In this document: piece after piece, positions 57,369-64,000 of the stretch
Position numbering within the stretch: position 1 is the stretch's first letter
Layout: each line of letters begins with the position of its first letter
Assembly: GCA_947493145.1 (NCBI GenBank)
Contig: CANLPZ010000001.1
Coordinates: forward strand, 434,001 to 498,000
Direction: 5' to 3'
From: an uncultured Paracoccaceae bacterium
GTDB taxonomy: Bacteria > Pseudomonadota > Alphaproteobacteria > Rhodobacterales > Rhodobacteraceae
Length of the DNA: 64,000 nucleotides
Notes under the pieces: generated by a model
Databases searched by the model: none
Told to the model about the DNA's origin: nothing
What the model saw: the letters and a program-made list of their open reading frames with translations, nothing else
Made by a program: the position numbers and the translations under genes

Positions 57369-57584
57369 ATGGCATTTGTAACAGAAACACGCACCAACGG
57401 TTTTGCACCCCTAGCAGGTATCAACGCTGCGATTAAAACATTGGGTGAGCGTTACGCTCAGTACAACGTTTACCGCGCAACAGTTGCTGAACTATCTGTC
57501 CTAAGCAACCGTGAACTTGCCGATTTGGGCGTATCACGTTCAGCGATCAAAGGGATCGCAATCGAAGCCGCTTACGGCAAATAA
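57369..57584 (+). CDS. DUF1127 small protein (CcaF1-like)
   Basis: 71 residues from ATG 57369, which has GAAGG about 8 nt upstream; an in-frame ATG six codons earlier overlaps that site and is disfavoured. The C-terminal 35 residues carry the DUF1127 (YjiS-like) motif: ELSVLSNRELADLGVSRSAIKGIA. Some small alphaproteobacterial DUF1127 proteins bind RNA; in Rhodobacter sphaeroides the homologue CcaF1 is encoded in front of the CcsR small RNAs, the arrangement seen here. No membrane segment. Confidence 0.93.
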   Translation: MAFVTETRTNGFAPLAGINAAIKTLGERYAQYNVYRATVAELSVLSNRELADLGVSRSAIKGIAIEAAYGK

Positions 57585-57594
57585 GACATAGACT

Positions 57595-57631
57595 TTTCGC
57601 AAACACTCTCCTCCTCCCTGTGTTTGCGAAA
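57595..57631 (+). ncRNA. Array hairpin 1
   Basis: 12-bp perfect stem TTTCGCAAACAC/GTGTTTGCGAAA with 13-nt loop TCTCCTCCTCCCT, starting 11 nt after the DUF1127 stop. Loop identical to that of hairpin 4. Confidence 0.85.
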
Positions 57632-57633
57632 TC

Positions 57634-57669
57634 GCGGTAATATCATCCTCCTCCCTTCGATATTGCCGC
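57634..57669 (+). ncRNA. Array hairpin 2
   Basis: 11-bp stem GCGGTAATATC/GATATTGCCGC with one U-G pair; loop ATCCTCCTCCCTTC. Separated from hairpin 1 by 2 nt. Confidence 0.82.
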
Positions 57670-57698
57670 ACCAATTCGGGCCAAGCGCCCAACAAAAT

Positions 57699-57730
57699 TC
57701 GGACCACGCTCTCCTCCCTTAGTGGTTCGA
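57699..57730 (+). ncRNA. Array hairpin 3
   Basis: 9-bp stem TCGGACCAC/GTGGTTCGA with one G-U pair; loop GCTCTCCTCCCTTA. About 30 nt of spacer precede it, with only a minor GGGC/GCCC pairing. Confidence 0.78.
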
Positions 57731-57740
57731 TATTACGGGG

Positions 57741-57767
57741 CAGCATCTCTCCTCCTCCCTGATGCTG
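57741..57767 (+). ncRNA. Array hairpin 4
   Basis: 7-bp stem CAGCATC/GATGCTG, extendable by three outer pairs including G-U; loop TCTCCTCCTCCCT, the same 13 nt as hairpin 1. Confidence 0.8.
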
Positions 57768-57780
57768 TCTCTGAAAATTC

Positions 57781-57798
57781 TGAGAGGCCTCCCTCTCA
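57781..57798 (+). ncRNA. Array hairpin 5 (short)
   Basis: 7-bp stem TGAGAGG/CCTCTCA with a 4-nt loop; here the CCTCCC motif runs from the loop into the stem and is partly paired, unlike the others. Confidence 0.65.
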
Positions 57799-57804
57799 AA
57801 CGAA

Positions 57805-57843
57805 ATGCAGATCGGCTCCTCCTCCTCCCTGAGCTGGTTGCAT
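57805..57843 (+). ncRNA. Array hairpin 6
   Basis: Stem ATGCA-(bulged G)-ATCGGCTC with GAGCTGGTTGCAT, 13 pairs including two G-U; loop CTCCTCCTCCCT. Confidence 0.8.
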
Positions 57844-57850
57844 AAAAAAG

Positions 57851-57891
57851 AAACGGCCACGCTTTCCTCCCATTAGCGTGGCCGTTTTTTT
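57851..57891 (+). terminator. Array hairpin 7 and intrinsic terminator
   Basis: 13-bp perfect stem AAACGGCCACGCT/AGCGTGGCCGTTT, then a T-run to 57891; the 11-nt loop TTCCTCCCATT keeps the CCTCCC motif. An A-run on the left arm side means it can also stop the convergent uvrD-type transcript. Confidence 0.92.
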
Positions 57892-57958
57892 GTGTTCGGA
57901 ATTTGCGTTTACTGCGTTGTCAAAGCTACAATTTTTAGAATGACGAAACAGGGGCCGA

Positions 57959-60553
57959 TTAAAACGGTATATCGTCTGCTTCGGCCGCGTTGACAACAAA
58001 GCTGGCTAGAACCTTTTTCACCCCTGCTTTGTCAAACTCAACGGCGAGCTTATCTCCTTCGATCCCTAAGATTTGACCATAGCCGAATTTTTGATGGAAC
58101 ACGCGGTCACCTTCGTCAAAGCTGGACACAGCTTCGGCGTCAATAATTATCGTACGAGATTCGCGCGACTGATGAACGCCACGATCGCCAGTGCGTTGTT
58201 GCATTCGGCGCCACCCAGGGGAGTTGTAAACATTGGCCGATGCGGCGCGTTCGGCAACTTGAGACGTGCCAAAATCACCTGCTGCACTATTATATCCACC
58301 GCCATAAAGACCCGCTGGCGTTAGAACATCGACATGTTCCTCTGGCAATTCATCGATAAACCTCGACGGAAGCTGGGACTGCCATTGCCCAAACACGCGG
58401 CGATTACCCGCGAAGGAAATTGTGCACAGTTCTTCGGCCCGTGTGATCCCGACGTAGGCAAGGCGTCGTTCTTCTTCCAACCCTTTGACGCCACTTTCGT
58501 CCATTGAGCGTTGCGAAGGAAACAACCCGTCTTCCCATCCCGGCAAATAGACAATCGGAAATTCCAGACCCTTGGCGGCATGAAGCGTCATAATACTGAC
58601 CTTTTCATCGCCCTCTTCGGTTTCGTTATCCATGATCAGGCTCACGTGTTCCAAAAACCCTTGAAGGTTTTCGAACTGTTCGAGCGCTTTGACCAATTCT
58701 TTGAGGTTTTCCAATCGTCCCGGAGCTTCGGGGGTTTTGTCATTTTGCCAATATTTGACGTAGCCGGACTGATCCAAAATAAGTTCCGCAAAAGCAACAT
58801 GATCGCCTCGCAGAGCCTCTACACCCAATCGTAAATGGCGTGATGCGTCTTGGAATTCTTTTTGTAGAATTTTTAGCTCAGAAACTTTCTTTTCCCATTG
58901 CTGGTTTTCATCTTTACCAACTGGAACTTCTTCGTAAGTTCGCTCCAATTCCTTCGCTGTACTTATCGCATCAGCCTCAGCTTGCTCAGCAAGTTTTCCA
59001 AATTCTTGGGCTCGAGCGTTATCCCCCTCAAATTTCCTGATTTGCTCCCAAAATAACAAAGAATTGCAAAGTTTTTCCAGCTCTTTACCGCCTTTACCTT
59101 TTATTAAATTTGTTTGAACACAAAGACATACACTTTGAACTCGACTAACCCCGTTTTTGTCGGAAATTTCCTTAATTTTCTGTTGCGCTTTATCTCCGAG
59201 ACCGCGTTTCGGCGTGTTGACAATCCTATCAAAAGCCAAATCGTTATCTGGCGAAACTGCTACCTTGAAATAGGCCATCGCATCGCGAATTTCCATGCGC
59301 TCATAAAAACGTGGGCCACCGATGACACGATATGGCAAGCCAATCGTTAAAAACCGGTCCTCAAACGCGCGCATTTGATGCGAGGCGCGGACAAGAATGG
59401 CCATATCATCCAGCCCTTTGGCACCAATATTGCGCGTACCACGTTGCAAGGCCTCTATATCGTCGCCGATCCAACGCGCTTCTTCTTCGCCATCCCAATG
59501 ACCAATCAGGCGCAGTTTTTCGCCGTCTTTTTGATCTGTCCAAAGGGTTTTGCCCAAACGCCCCTTATTCCCATCAATTACACCGGCAGCGGCGGCCAAA
59601 ATATGGGGGGTAGAACGATAGTTCTGTTCCAGCCGAACCACATGCGCACCGGGAAAATCTTTTTCAAACCTAAGGATGTTGCCCACCTCGGCCCCGCGCC
59701 ACCCATAAATCGACTGGTCATCATCACCGACACAACAGATGTTTTTATGACCTTGCGCCAACAAGCGCAGCCAAAGGTATTGGGCCACGTTGGTGTCTTG
59801 GTATTCGTCGACAAGTATATAGCGAAACCACGACTGATATTTACGTAATATATCGTCATGGGATTGGAAAATGGTCACCATGTGTAACAGCAAATCGCCA
59901 AAATCCACCGCATTTAGCTCGACCAACCGGCGTTGATATTGCCCATATAGGTCAACGCCACGGCCATCGAACGCATTGGAATCTGCGGTCGGCACCTTGT
60001 CTGGGGTCAGCGCGCGGTTTTTCCACCCATCGATGATCGAGGCCAACGCCCGTGCGGGCCAGCGTTTTTCATCCAGATCGGAGGCCGCGATAAGTTGTTT
60101 TAACAATCGCACCTGATCATCGGTGTCGAGGATGGTAAAGTTGGTTTTCAAATCAACCAATTCGGCGTGGCGGCGCAACAACTTCACACAAATCGAATGA
60201 AACGTTCCAAGCCACGGCATGCCCTCGCCGGCTTGGCCCAATAAGGTGCCAACGCGGTTTTTCATTTCACGGGCTGCTTTGTTCGTGAACGTCACGGCAA
60301 GAATTTCGTTTGGCTGCGCACCGCCCGCATTGATCAGATGGGCAATCCGCGTGGTCAGTGCCTTGGTTTTCCCCGTACCGGCACCGGCCAACATCAAAAC
60401 GGGTCCATCCAGTAATTCGACCGCCTCGCGTTGGGCCGGATTCAGCCCATTTAAATAGTCGGCCGGACGCGCGGCTTGCATGGCCCGCATCGACAACGGG
60501 ACCTTTGGCGCGGCGGCGGCATCAAATGCATCATCTTCGTTATAACTGCTCAT
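57959..60553 (-). CDS. UvrD/PcrA-type ATP-dependent DNA helicase
   Basis: SF1A 3'-5' helicase for repair and replication restart. 864 residues from ATG 60553 (MSSYNEDDAFD). Walker A GAGTGKT at about 57-63, motif Ia TFTNKAAREMK, Walker B VDEYQDTN, motif III DDDQSIYGWRGAE, motif IV LEQNYRS, motif V MTLHAAKGLEFPIVYLPG and motif VI EEERRLAYVGITRA. The C-terminal end (GDRVFHQKFGYGQILGIEG) is the PcrA/UvrD Tudor-like domain that binds RNA polymerase. Residues about 457-568, at the start of domain 2B, look foreign (see separate entry). Confidence 0.95.
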   Translation of the reverse strand: MSSYNEDDAFDAAAAPKVPLSMRAMQAARPADYLNGLNPAQREAVELLDGPVLMLAGAGTGKTKALTTRIAHLINAGGAQPNEILAVTFTNKAAREMKNRVGTLLGQAGEGMPWLGTFHSICVKLLRRHAELVDLKTNFTILDTDDQVRLLKQLIAASDLDEKRWPARALASIIDGWKNRALTPDKVPTADSNAFDGRGVDLYGQYQRRLVELNAVDFGDLLLHMVTIFQSHDDILRKYQSWFRYILVDEYQDTNVAQYLWLRLLAQGHKNICCVGDDDQSIYGWRGAEVGNILRFEKDFPGAHVVRLEQNYRSTPHILAAAAGVIDGNKGRLGKTLWTDQKDGEKLRLIGHWDGEEEARWIGDDIEALQRGTRNIGAKGLDDMAILVRASHQMRAFEDRFLTIGLPYRVIGGPRFYERMEIRDAMAYFKVAVSPDNDLAFDRIVNTPKRGLGDKAQQKIKEISDKNGVSRVQSVCLCVQTNLIKGKGGKELEKLCNSLLFWEQIRKFEGDNARAQEFGKLAEQAEADAISTAKELERTYEEVPVGKDENQQWEKKVSELKILQKEFQDASRHLRLGVEALRGDHVAFAELILDQSGYVKYWQNDKTPEAPGRLENLKELVKALEQFENLQGFLEHVSLIMDNETEEGDEKVSIMTLHAAKGLEFPIVYLPGWEDGLFPSQRSMDESGVKGLEEERRLAYVGITRAEELCTISFAGNRRVFGQWQSQLPSRFIDELPEEHVDVLTPAGLYGGGYNSAAGDFGTSQVAERAASANVYNSPGWRRMQQRTGDRGVHQSRESRTIIIDAEAVSSFDEGDRVFHQKFGYGQILGIEGDKLAVEFDKAGVKKVLASFVVNAAEADDIPF
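58850..59185 (-). other. AT-rich atypical segment inside the helicase gene
   Basis: Encodes about residues 457-568. By hand count 59041-59100 has 22 of 60 G+C and 59101-59160 has 19 of 60, against 30 of 60 at 60241-60300 and 27 of 60 at 59701-59760 in the same gene. The encoded stretch is Lys/Glu-rich and helical (GKGGKELEKLCNSLLFWEQI, TAKELERTYEEV). Helicase motifs IV and V lie outside it. It joins ordinary sequence at NTPKRGLGDKA on one side and ILDQSGYVKYWQNDKTPEAP on the other. Confidence 0.6.
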
Positions 60554-60657
60554 GATTGGCACGATAACCGCAACCACGCCCAAGATAAAGAGGTGTTCGC
60601 GGTCTGTTCCAACCCAATTATGTGGACTTCTATACCGCGACAGGCAAAGGTCGCGTC

Positions 60658-61794
60658 ATGGATTTACATCAAAAATACCCAGCGCTCAGCGATCTGCGCC
60701 GCAAGGCGAAACGCCGCGTACCCCATTTTATGTGGGAGTATTTGGTCAGTGCCACAGGCGTTGAAAGCGCGACCGCGCGAAATCGCAAAGCGCTCGACAA
60801 CATTCTTTTTACGCCGTCTGTTCTGTTGGGTGATATTGAGCCGGATCTAAAGACTGAGTTTTTGGGGCGAACATATGATCGACCGTTTGGCGTCGCCCCA
60901 GTTGGCATGTCGGGCGGCATTTGGCCAAATGCAGAACGAAGCCTTGCAACCAAGGCGGCACAACACGGGTTTCCCTATTGTTTATCTAGCGTCGCGACTG
61001 AATTACCCGAAACGATCGGCCCAATCGTTGGCCAAGAAGGGTGGTTCCAGCTTTATCCACCGCGCGATCCAGAAATTCGGTCCGACATTTTAAATCGTGT
61101 AAAGGACGCGGGGTTTCACACTTTGGTTTTGACGGTTGATGTGCCGGGGCCATCGCGTCGCGAGCGACAAACACGCAGCGGTTTGGTCCAGCCCATTCGG
61201 GTAACGCCGAAAATCGCAGCCCAAATCGCAATGCGACCGAGTTGGGCTGTACAAACTTTAAAATCCGGACGGCCACGGATGCGCCTAATTGACGATTACG
61301 CGAAAACCGTGGGCACCTTGCCGTCAAATAACCACGTCGGGTATTTACTGCGAACCTCGCCAGATTGGACCTATTTGGCGCAACTGCGAAACGCGTGGAA
61401 TGGTCCCTTGATCGTCAAAGGGGTGCTGAAACCCGATGATGCGGCGCGATTGGGTGACGAAGGAGTCGACGCAATTTGGGTGTCAAACCACGCAGGCAGA
61501 CAGTTTGATGCAGGACCCGCAACAATCGACGTGCTTGCGGAAATTCGTGGCGCAACGGACCTGCCGATTGTGTTCGACAGCGGGGTCGAAAGTGGGTTGG
61601 ATATATTACGCGCCATCGCATTGGGCGCGAATTTTGTTATGCTCGGTCGGGCGTTTCATTACGGTCTGGCGGCCCTTGGGTCGGCGGGAATCGATCATGT
61701 CATCGACCTGTTCGAACAGGACATGCGCGCCAATATGATTCAACTTGGCGCGACACAATTGAACAACCTTTCTGACTGTTTGCGCTATCGGTAG
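60658..61794 (+). CDS. FMN-dependent alpha-hydroxy-acid oxidase/dehydrogenase
   Basis: 378 residues, LldD/glycolate oxidase family, oxidising a 2-hydroxy acid such as lactate to the 2-oxo acid. ATG 60658 follows AAAGG by about 8 nt and is preferred over an upstream in-frame ATG. FMN/substrate segments: PFGVAPVGMSGGIWPNAE, WFQLYPPRDPE, VLTVDVPGPSRRERQ, and the catalytic His and Arg in SNHAGRQFD (the common form is HGGRQLD). IVFDSGVESGLDILRAIALGA then binds phosphate. The usual N-terminal Tyr-Asp-Tyr region reads FMWEYLVSAT, so substrate preference may differ. It is divergent from the helicase gene and about 105 bp upstream of pyc. Confidence 0.9.
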   Translation: MDLHQKYPALSDLRRKAKRRVPHFMWEYLVSATGVESATARNRKALDNILFTPSVLLGDIEPDLKTEFLGRTYDRPFGVAPVGMSGGIWPNAERSLATKAAQHGFPYCLSSVATELPETIGPIVGQEGWFQLYPPRDPEIRSDILNRVKDAGFHTLVLTVDVPGPSRRERQTRSGLVQPIRVTPKIAAQIAMRPSWAVQTLKSGRPRMRLIDDYAKTVGTLPSNNHVGYLLRTSPDWTYLAQLRNAWNGPLIVKGVLKPDDAARLGDEGVDAIWVSNHAGRQFDAGPATIDVLAEIRGATDLPIVFDSGVESGLDILRAIALGANFVMLGRAFHYGLAALGSAGIDHVIDLFEQDMRANMIQLGATQLNNLSDCLRYR

Positions 61795-61899
61795 GCAAAA
61801 TTACTTAGGTAGCGCTAACAAATACCAAGTAATACGTGTTTACGTTCCCGAAAAATCACAATAAAACCTCGCCAATTCACAATTCTTCGGAGGACCAGC

Positions 61900-64000
61900 A
61901 TGGCTGAGTTTAAGAAAATTCTGATCGCAAACCGCGGTGAGATTGCCATTCGTATTATGCGTGCAGCAAATGAAATGGGCAAAAAGACGGTTGCGGTTTA
62001 TGCCGAAGAAGACAAATTAGGTTTGCACCGGTTTAAGGCCGACGAAGCCTATCGCATTGGCGAAGGCATGGGCCCAGTTGCCGCATACCTCAGTATCGAA
62101 GAAATCATTCGCGTCGCCAAAATGTCCGGCGCGGATGCCATCCATCCGGGATATGGCTTGTTATCGGAAAACCCTGACTTTGTTGATGCCTGTGTTGAGG
62201 CGGGCATCACCTTTATCGGGCCAAAGGCGGAAACCATGCGCAAGCTTGGTGACAAAGCCAGCGCGCGTCGGGTTGCCATTGAAGCTGGCGTTCCAGTTAT
62301 CCCAGCCACCAAGGTTCTGGGCGACGACATGGACGCGATCAAAAAGGAAGCGGCCGAGGTTGGCTATCCTTTGATGCTCAAAGCCTCTTGGGGCGGCGGT
62401 GGTCGCGGGATGCGTCCAATTCACGGCGAAGACGAAGTCGAAGAAAAGGTTCTAGAAGGACGGCGCGAAGCGGAAGCTGCGTTTGGCAACGGCGAAGGAT
62501 ATCTGGAAAAGATGATCGTTCGTGCACGCCACGTCGAAGTCCAGATTTTGGGGGACAAAGCGGGTGAGATTTACCACCTGTACGAACGCGATTGTTCTGT
62601 GCAGCGCCGCAACCAAAAGGTCGTGGAACGCGCCCCTGCCCCATATCTTAGCGAAGAGCAGCGCGCAGAGATTTGTGATTTGGGTAAAAAAATCTGTGCC
62701 CATGTGAATTACGAATGCGCAGGGACTGTCGAATTCCTAATGGATATGGACAGCGGCAAGTTTTATTTCATCGAAGTAAACCCCCGCGTTCAAGTGGAAC
62801 ATACCGTTACCGAAGAAGTCACTGGGATCGATATTGTTCAAGCCCAGATCAAAATTGCAGAGGGCAAATCACTTGCTGACGCAACCGGTAAATCCAGCCA
62901 AGACGATGTTCGTTTGAACGGTCACGCGCTGCAAACACGGATTACCACCGAAGATCCACAAAACAACTTTATCCCAGACTACGGCCGCATCACGGCCTAC
63001 CGGTCGGCGACGGGTATGGGTATTCGTTTGGATGGCGGAACCGCCTATTCCGGTGGTGTTATCACGCGGTATTACGATTCATTGTTGGTGAAAGTTACGG
63101 CTTGGGCCCCAACACCAGAGGCCGCTATTCACCGGATGGATCGTGCGCTTCGCGAATTCCGCATCCGCGGCGTGTCGACCAATATCGCCTTTGTTGAAAA
63201 CCTGTTGAAGCATCCGACATTCTTGTCGAACGAATATACAACAAAGTTCATCGACACGACGGACAACCTGTTCGACTTTAAAAAACGTCGCGACCGCGCA
63301 ACGAAAATTTTGACCTATGTGGCGGATATTTCGGTCAACGGTCATCCTGAGACCGCGGATCGTGCACTGCCTGCGGCAGATATCAAAGAACCAAAAGCAC
63401 CGGTTCAGCTGGCTGAAAACATTCAAGACGGCACAAAAACACTTTTGGATGCCAAAGGCCCGAAAGCCGTTGCCGATTGGATGAAGGAACAAAAGCATCT
63501 GTTGATCACCGACACGACAATGCGCGACGGTCACCAATCGTTGTTGGCAACACGTATGCGGTCAATTGATATGATCCGTGTGGCCCCGACGTATGCGCAA
63601 AACATGTCGGACCTGTTTTCGATGGAATGCTGGGGCGGCGCGACATTTGACGTGGCCTACCGGTTCTTGCAGGAATGCCCATGGCAACGTCTGCGCGATT
63701 TGCGTGCTGCGATGCCTAATATCATGACGCAAATGTTGCTTCGCGCCTCGAATGGTGTTGGTTACACGAACTATCCAGACAATGTTGTGCAATCATTCGT
63801 GAAACAAGCCGCTGACACAGGTATGGACGTGTTCCGCGTGTTTGACAGCTTGAACTGGGTTGAAAACATGCGCGTCGCGATGGATGCCGTGATCGAAGCC
63901 GACAAAGTTTGCGAAGGTACCATTTGTTATACCGGCGATCTGATGAATCCTGATCGGGCAAAATATAACCTGAAGTACTATGTCGATATGGCCAAAGAAC
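61900..64000 (+). CDS. pyc: Pyruvate carboxylase (3' end outside window)
   Basis: Biotin enzyme carboxylating pyruvate to oxaloacetate. ATG 61900 follows GGAGGACC, a strong Shine-Dalgarno. 700 codons are visible of about 1150 expected. Biotin carboxylase (about 1-460): ILIANRGEIAIRIMRAANEMG, the ATP-grasp glycine loop KASWGGGGRGMR, ERDCSVQRRNQKVVE, and FIEVNPRVQVEHTVTEE. The carboxyltransferase domain begins near 535 with TDTTMRDGHQSLLATRMR and is still open at the window end. The biotinyl domain is outside. Anaplerotic partner for the 2-oxo acid made by the neighbouring oxidase. Confidence 0.97.
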   Translation, partial: MAEFKKILIANRGEIAIRIMRAANEMGKKTVAVYAEEDKLGLHRFKADEAYRIGEGMGPVAAYLSIEEIIRVAKMSGADAIHPGYGLLSENPDFVDACVEAGITFIGPKAETMRKLGDKASARRVAIEAGVPVIPATKVLGDDMDAIKKEAAEVGYPLMLKASWGGGGRGMRPIHGEDEVEEKVLEGRREAEAAFGNGEGYLEKMIVRARHVEVQILGDKAGEIYHLYERDCSVQRRNQKVVERAPAPYLSEEQRAEICDLGKKICAHVNYECAGTVEFLMDMDSGKFYFIEVNPRVQVEHTVTEEVTGIDIVQAQIKIAEGKSLADATGKSSQDDVRLNGHALQTRITTEDPQNNFIPDYGRITAYRSATGMGIRLDGGTAYSGGVITRYYDSLLVKVTAWAPTPEAAIHRMDRALREFRIRGVSTNIAFVENLLKHPTFLSNEYTTKFIDTTDNLFDFKKRRDRATKILTYVADISVNGHPETADRALPAADIKEPKAPVQLAENIQDGTKTLLDAKGPKAVADWMKEQKHLLITDTTMRDGHQSLLATRMRSIDMIRVAPTYAQNMSDLFSMECWGGATFDVAYRFLQECPWQRLRDLRAAMPNIMTQMLLRASNGVGYTNYPDNVVQSFVKQAADTGMDVFRVFDSLNWVENMRVAMDAVIEADKVCEGTICYTGDLMNPDRAKYNLKYYVDMAKE

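Larger units (their letters stand above)
57585..57958 (+). ncRNA. CcsR/cuckoo-type small RNA array (seven hairpins)
   Basis: The whole 374-bp gap between the DUF1127 stop and the uvrD-type stop is filled from 57595 to 57891 by seven stem-loops. Each shows CCTCC-type sequence, mostly CTCCTCCC, in its loop. Stem sequences differ from each other but each is self-complementary, so the RNA fold and the loop are what is conserved. The class is known as CcsR RNAs (conserved CCUCCUCCC motif) in Rhodobacter, made by processing of a transcript shared with a DUF1127 gene. The array ends in an intrinsic terminator. It is probably cut into several small RNAs that can pair with Shine-Dalgarno regions; that is inference for this organism. 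Confidence 0.85.

Noticed and set aside
57595-57891. Repeated CTCCTCCC units considered as a CRISPR array or simple tandem repeat
   Set aside because: Units are 8-13 nt inside loops, spacing is irregular, and the flanking stems are self-complementary but unrelated, which fits RNA hairpins rather than repeat-spacer units.
1-64000. Search for tRNA genes, insertion sequences, prophage or restriction/defence genes
   Set aside because: No cloverleaf with a GGTTCGAATCC-type T-arm, no transposase or phage protein and no terminal inverted repeats were recognised.

Overview
The window is a contiguous piece of an alphaproteobacterial chromosome, most likely a marine Rhodobacteraceae (Roseobacter group). 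The evidence is the gene content: a long FtsZ with an Ala/Pro/Gln-rich linker, two DUF2484 genes inside the division/cell-wall (dcw) cluster, the bolA / J-domain / cobS / cobT neighbourhood, a fused-type pntAB pair, a Hint-domain RTX protein, and a DUF1127 gene followed by CcsR-like RNA hairpins. Base composition is moderate (roughly half G+C). No tRNA or rRNA gene, CRISPR array, insertion sequence or prophage gene was recognised.

Layout. 1-4250: end of moaA (cut by the window edge), MAPEG protein, glutathione S-transferase, M20 amidohydrolase, DUF1684 protein. 4250-7315: pntA-pntB proton-translocating transhydrogenase. 7316-10970: a 750-bp AT-rich region, a large RTX/Hint protein and a class-I amidotransferase-like peptidase. 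11400-16800: malate synthase G with a GlcG/HbpS protein, divergent from aminopeptidase N across a spacer with strong palindromes. 16800-30600: housekeeping and conserved hypothetical genes (lytic transglycosylase, gatB, DUF4177, bolA, J-domain protein, Tat-type msrB, cobS, cobT, M24 aminopeptidase, DUF427, ClC channel). 30590-55450: recN, bamD, lpxC and the whole dcw cluster on the minus strand, in transcription order mraZ-rsmH-ftsL-ftsI-murE-murF-mraY-murD // ftsW-murG-murC-DUF2484-DUF2484-small membrane protein-murB-ddl-ftsQ-ftsA-ftsZ-lpxC-bamD-recN. The cluster is split once, between murD and ftsW, by two plus-strand genes: a BaiN-like flavoprotein and a 56-residue zinc-ribbon membrane protein. 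55450-57140: mraZ leader and the Mrp/ApbC iron-sulfur carrier. 57140-57960: DUF1127 gene plus the hairpin array. 57960-64000: UvrD-type helicase, FMN-dependent alpha-hydroxy-acid oxidase, and the first 700 codons of pyruvate carboxylase (cut by the window edge).

The most striking element is non-coding. Seven consecutive stem-loops at 57595-57887, directly downstream of the DUF1127 gene, have unrelated but self-complementary stems. Each displays a CCTCC-type motif (usually CTCCTCCC), identical in sense to the anti-Shine-Dalgarno end of 16S rRNA. The last one is also an intrinsic terminator. This matches the CcsR / cuckoo RNA class known from Rhodobacter and relatives, but as an unusually long array. 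Other points are an AT-rich, foreign-looking segment inside the UvrD-type helicase, a hairpin and TGGGAAATT repeats in the mraZ leader, and several compact gene junctions (ATGA overlaps, and convergent genes sharing a TTAA).

Functionally the window combines peptidoglycan precursor synthesis and septation (dcw), outer-membrane biogenesis (lpxC, bamD), central carbon and redox metabolism (glcB, pyc, pntAB, alpha-hydroxy-acid oxidase), cobalamin cobalt insertion (cobS, cobT), and a probable stress-linked post-transcriptional regulator (DUF1127 plus RNA array).
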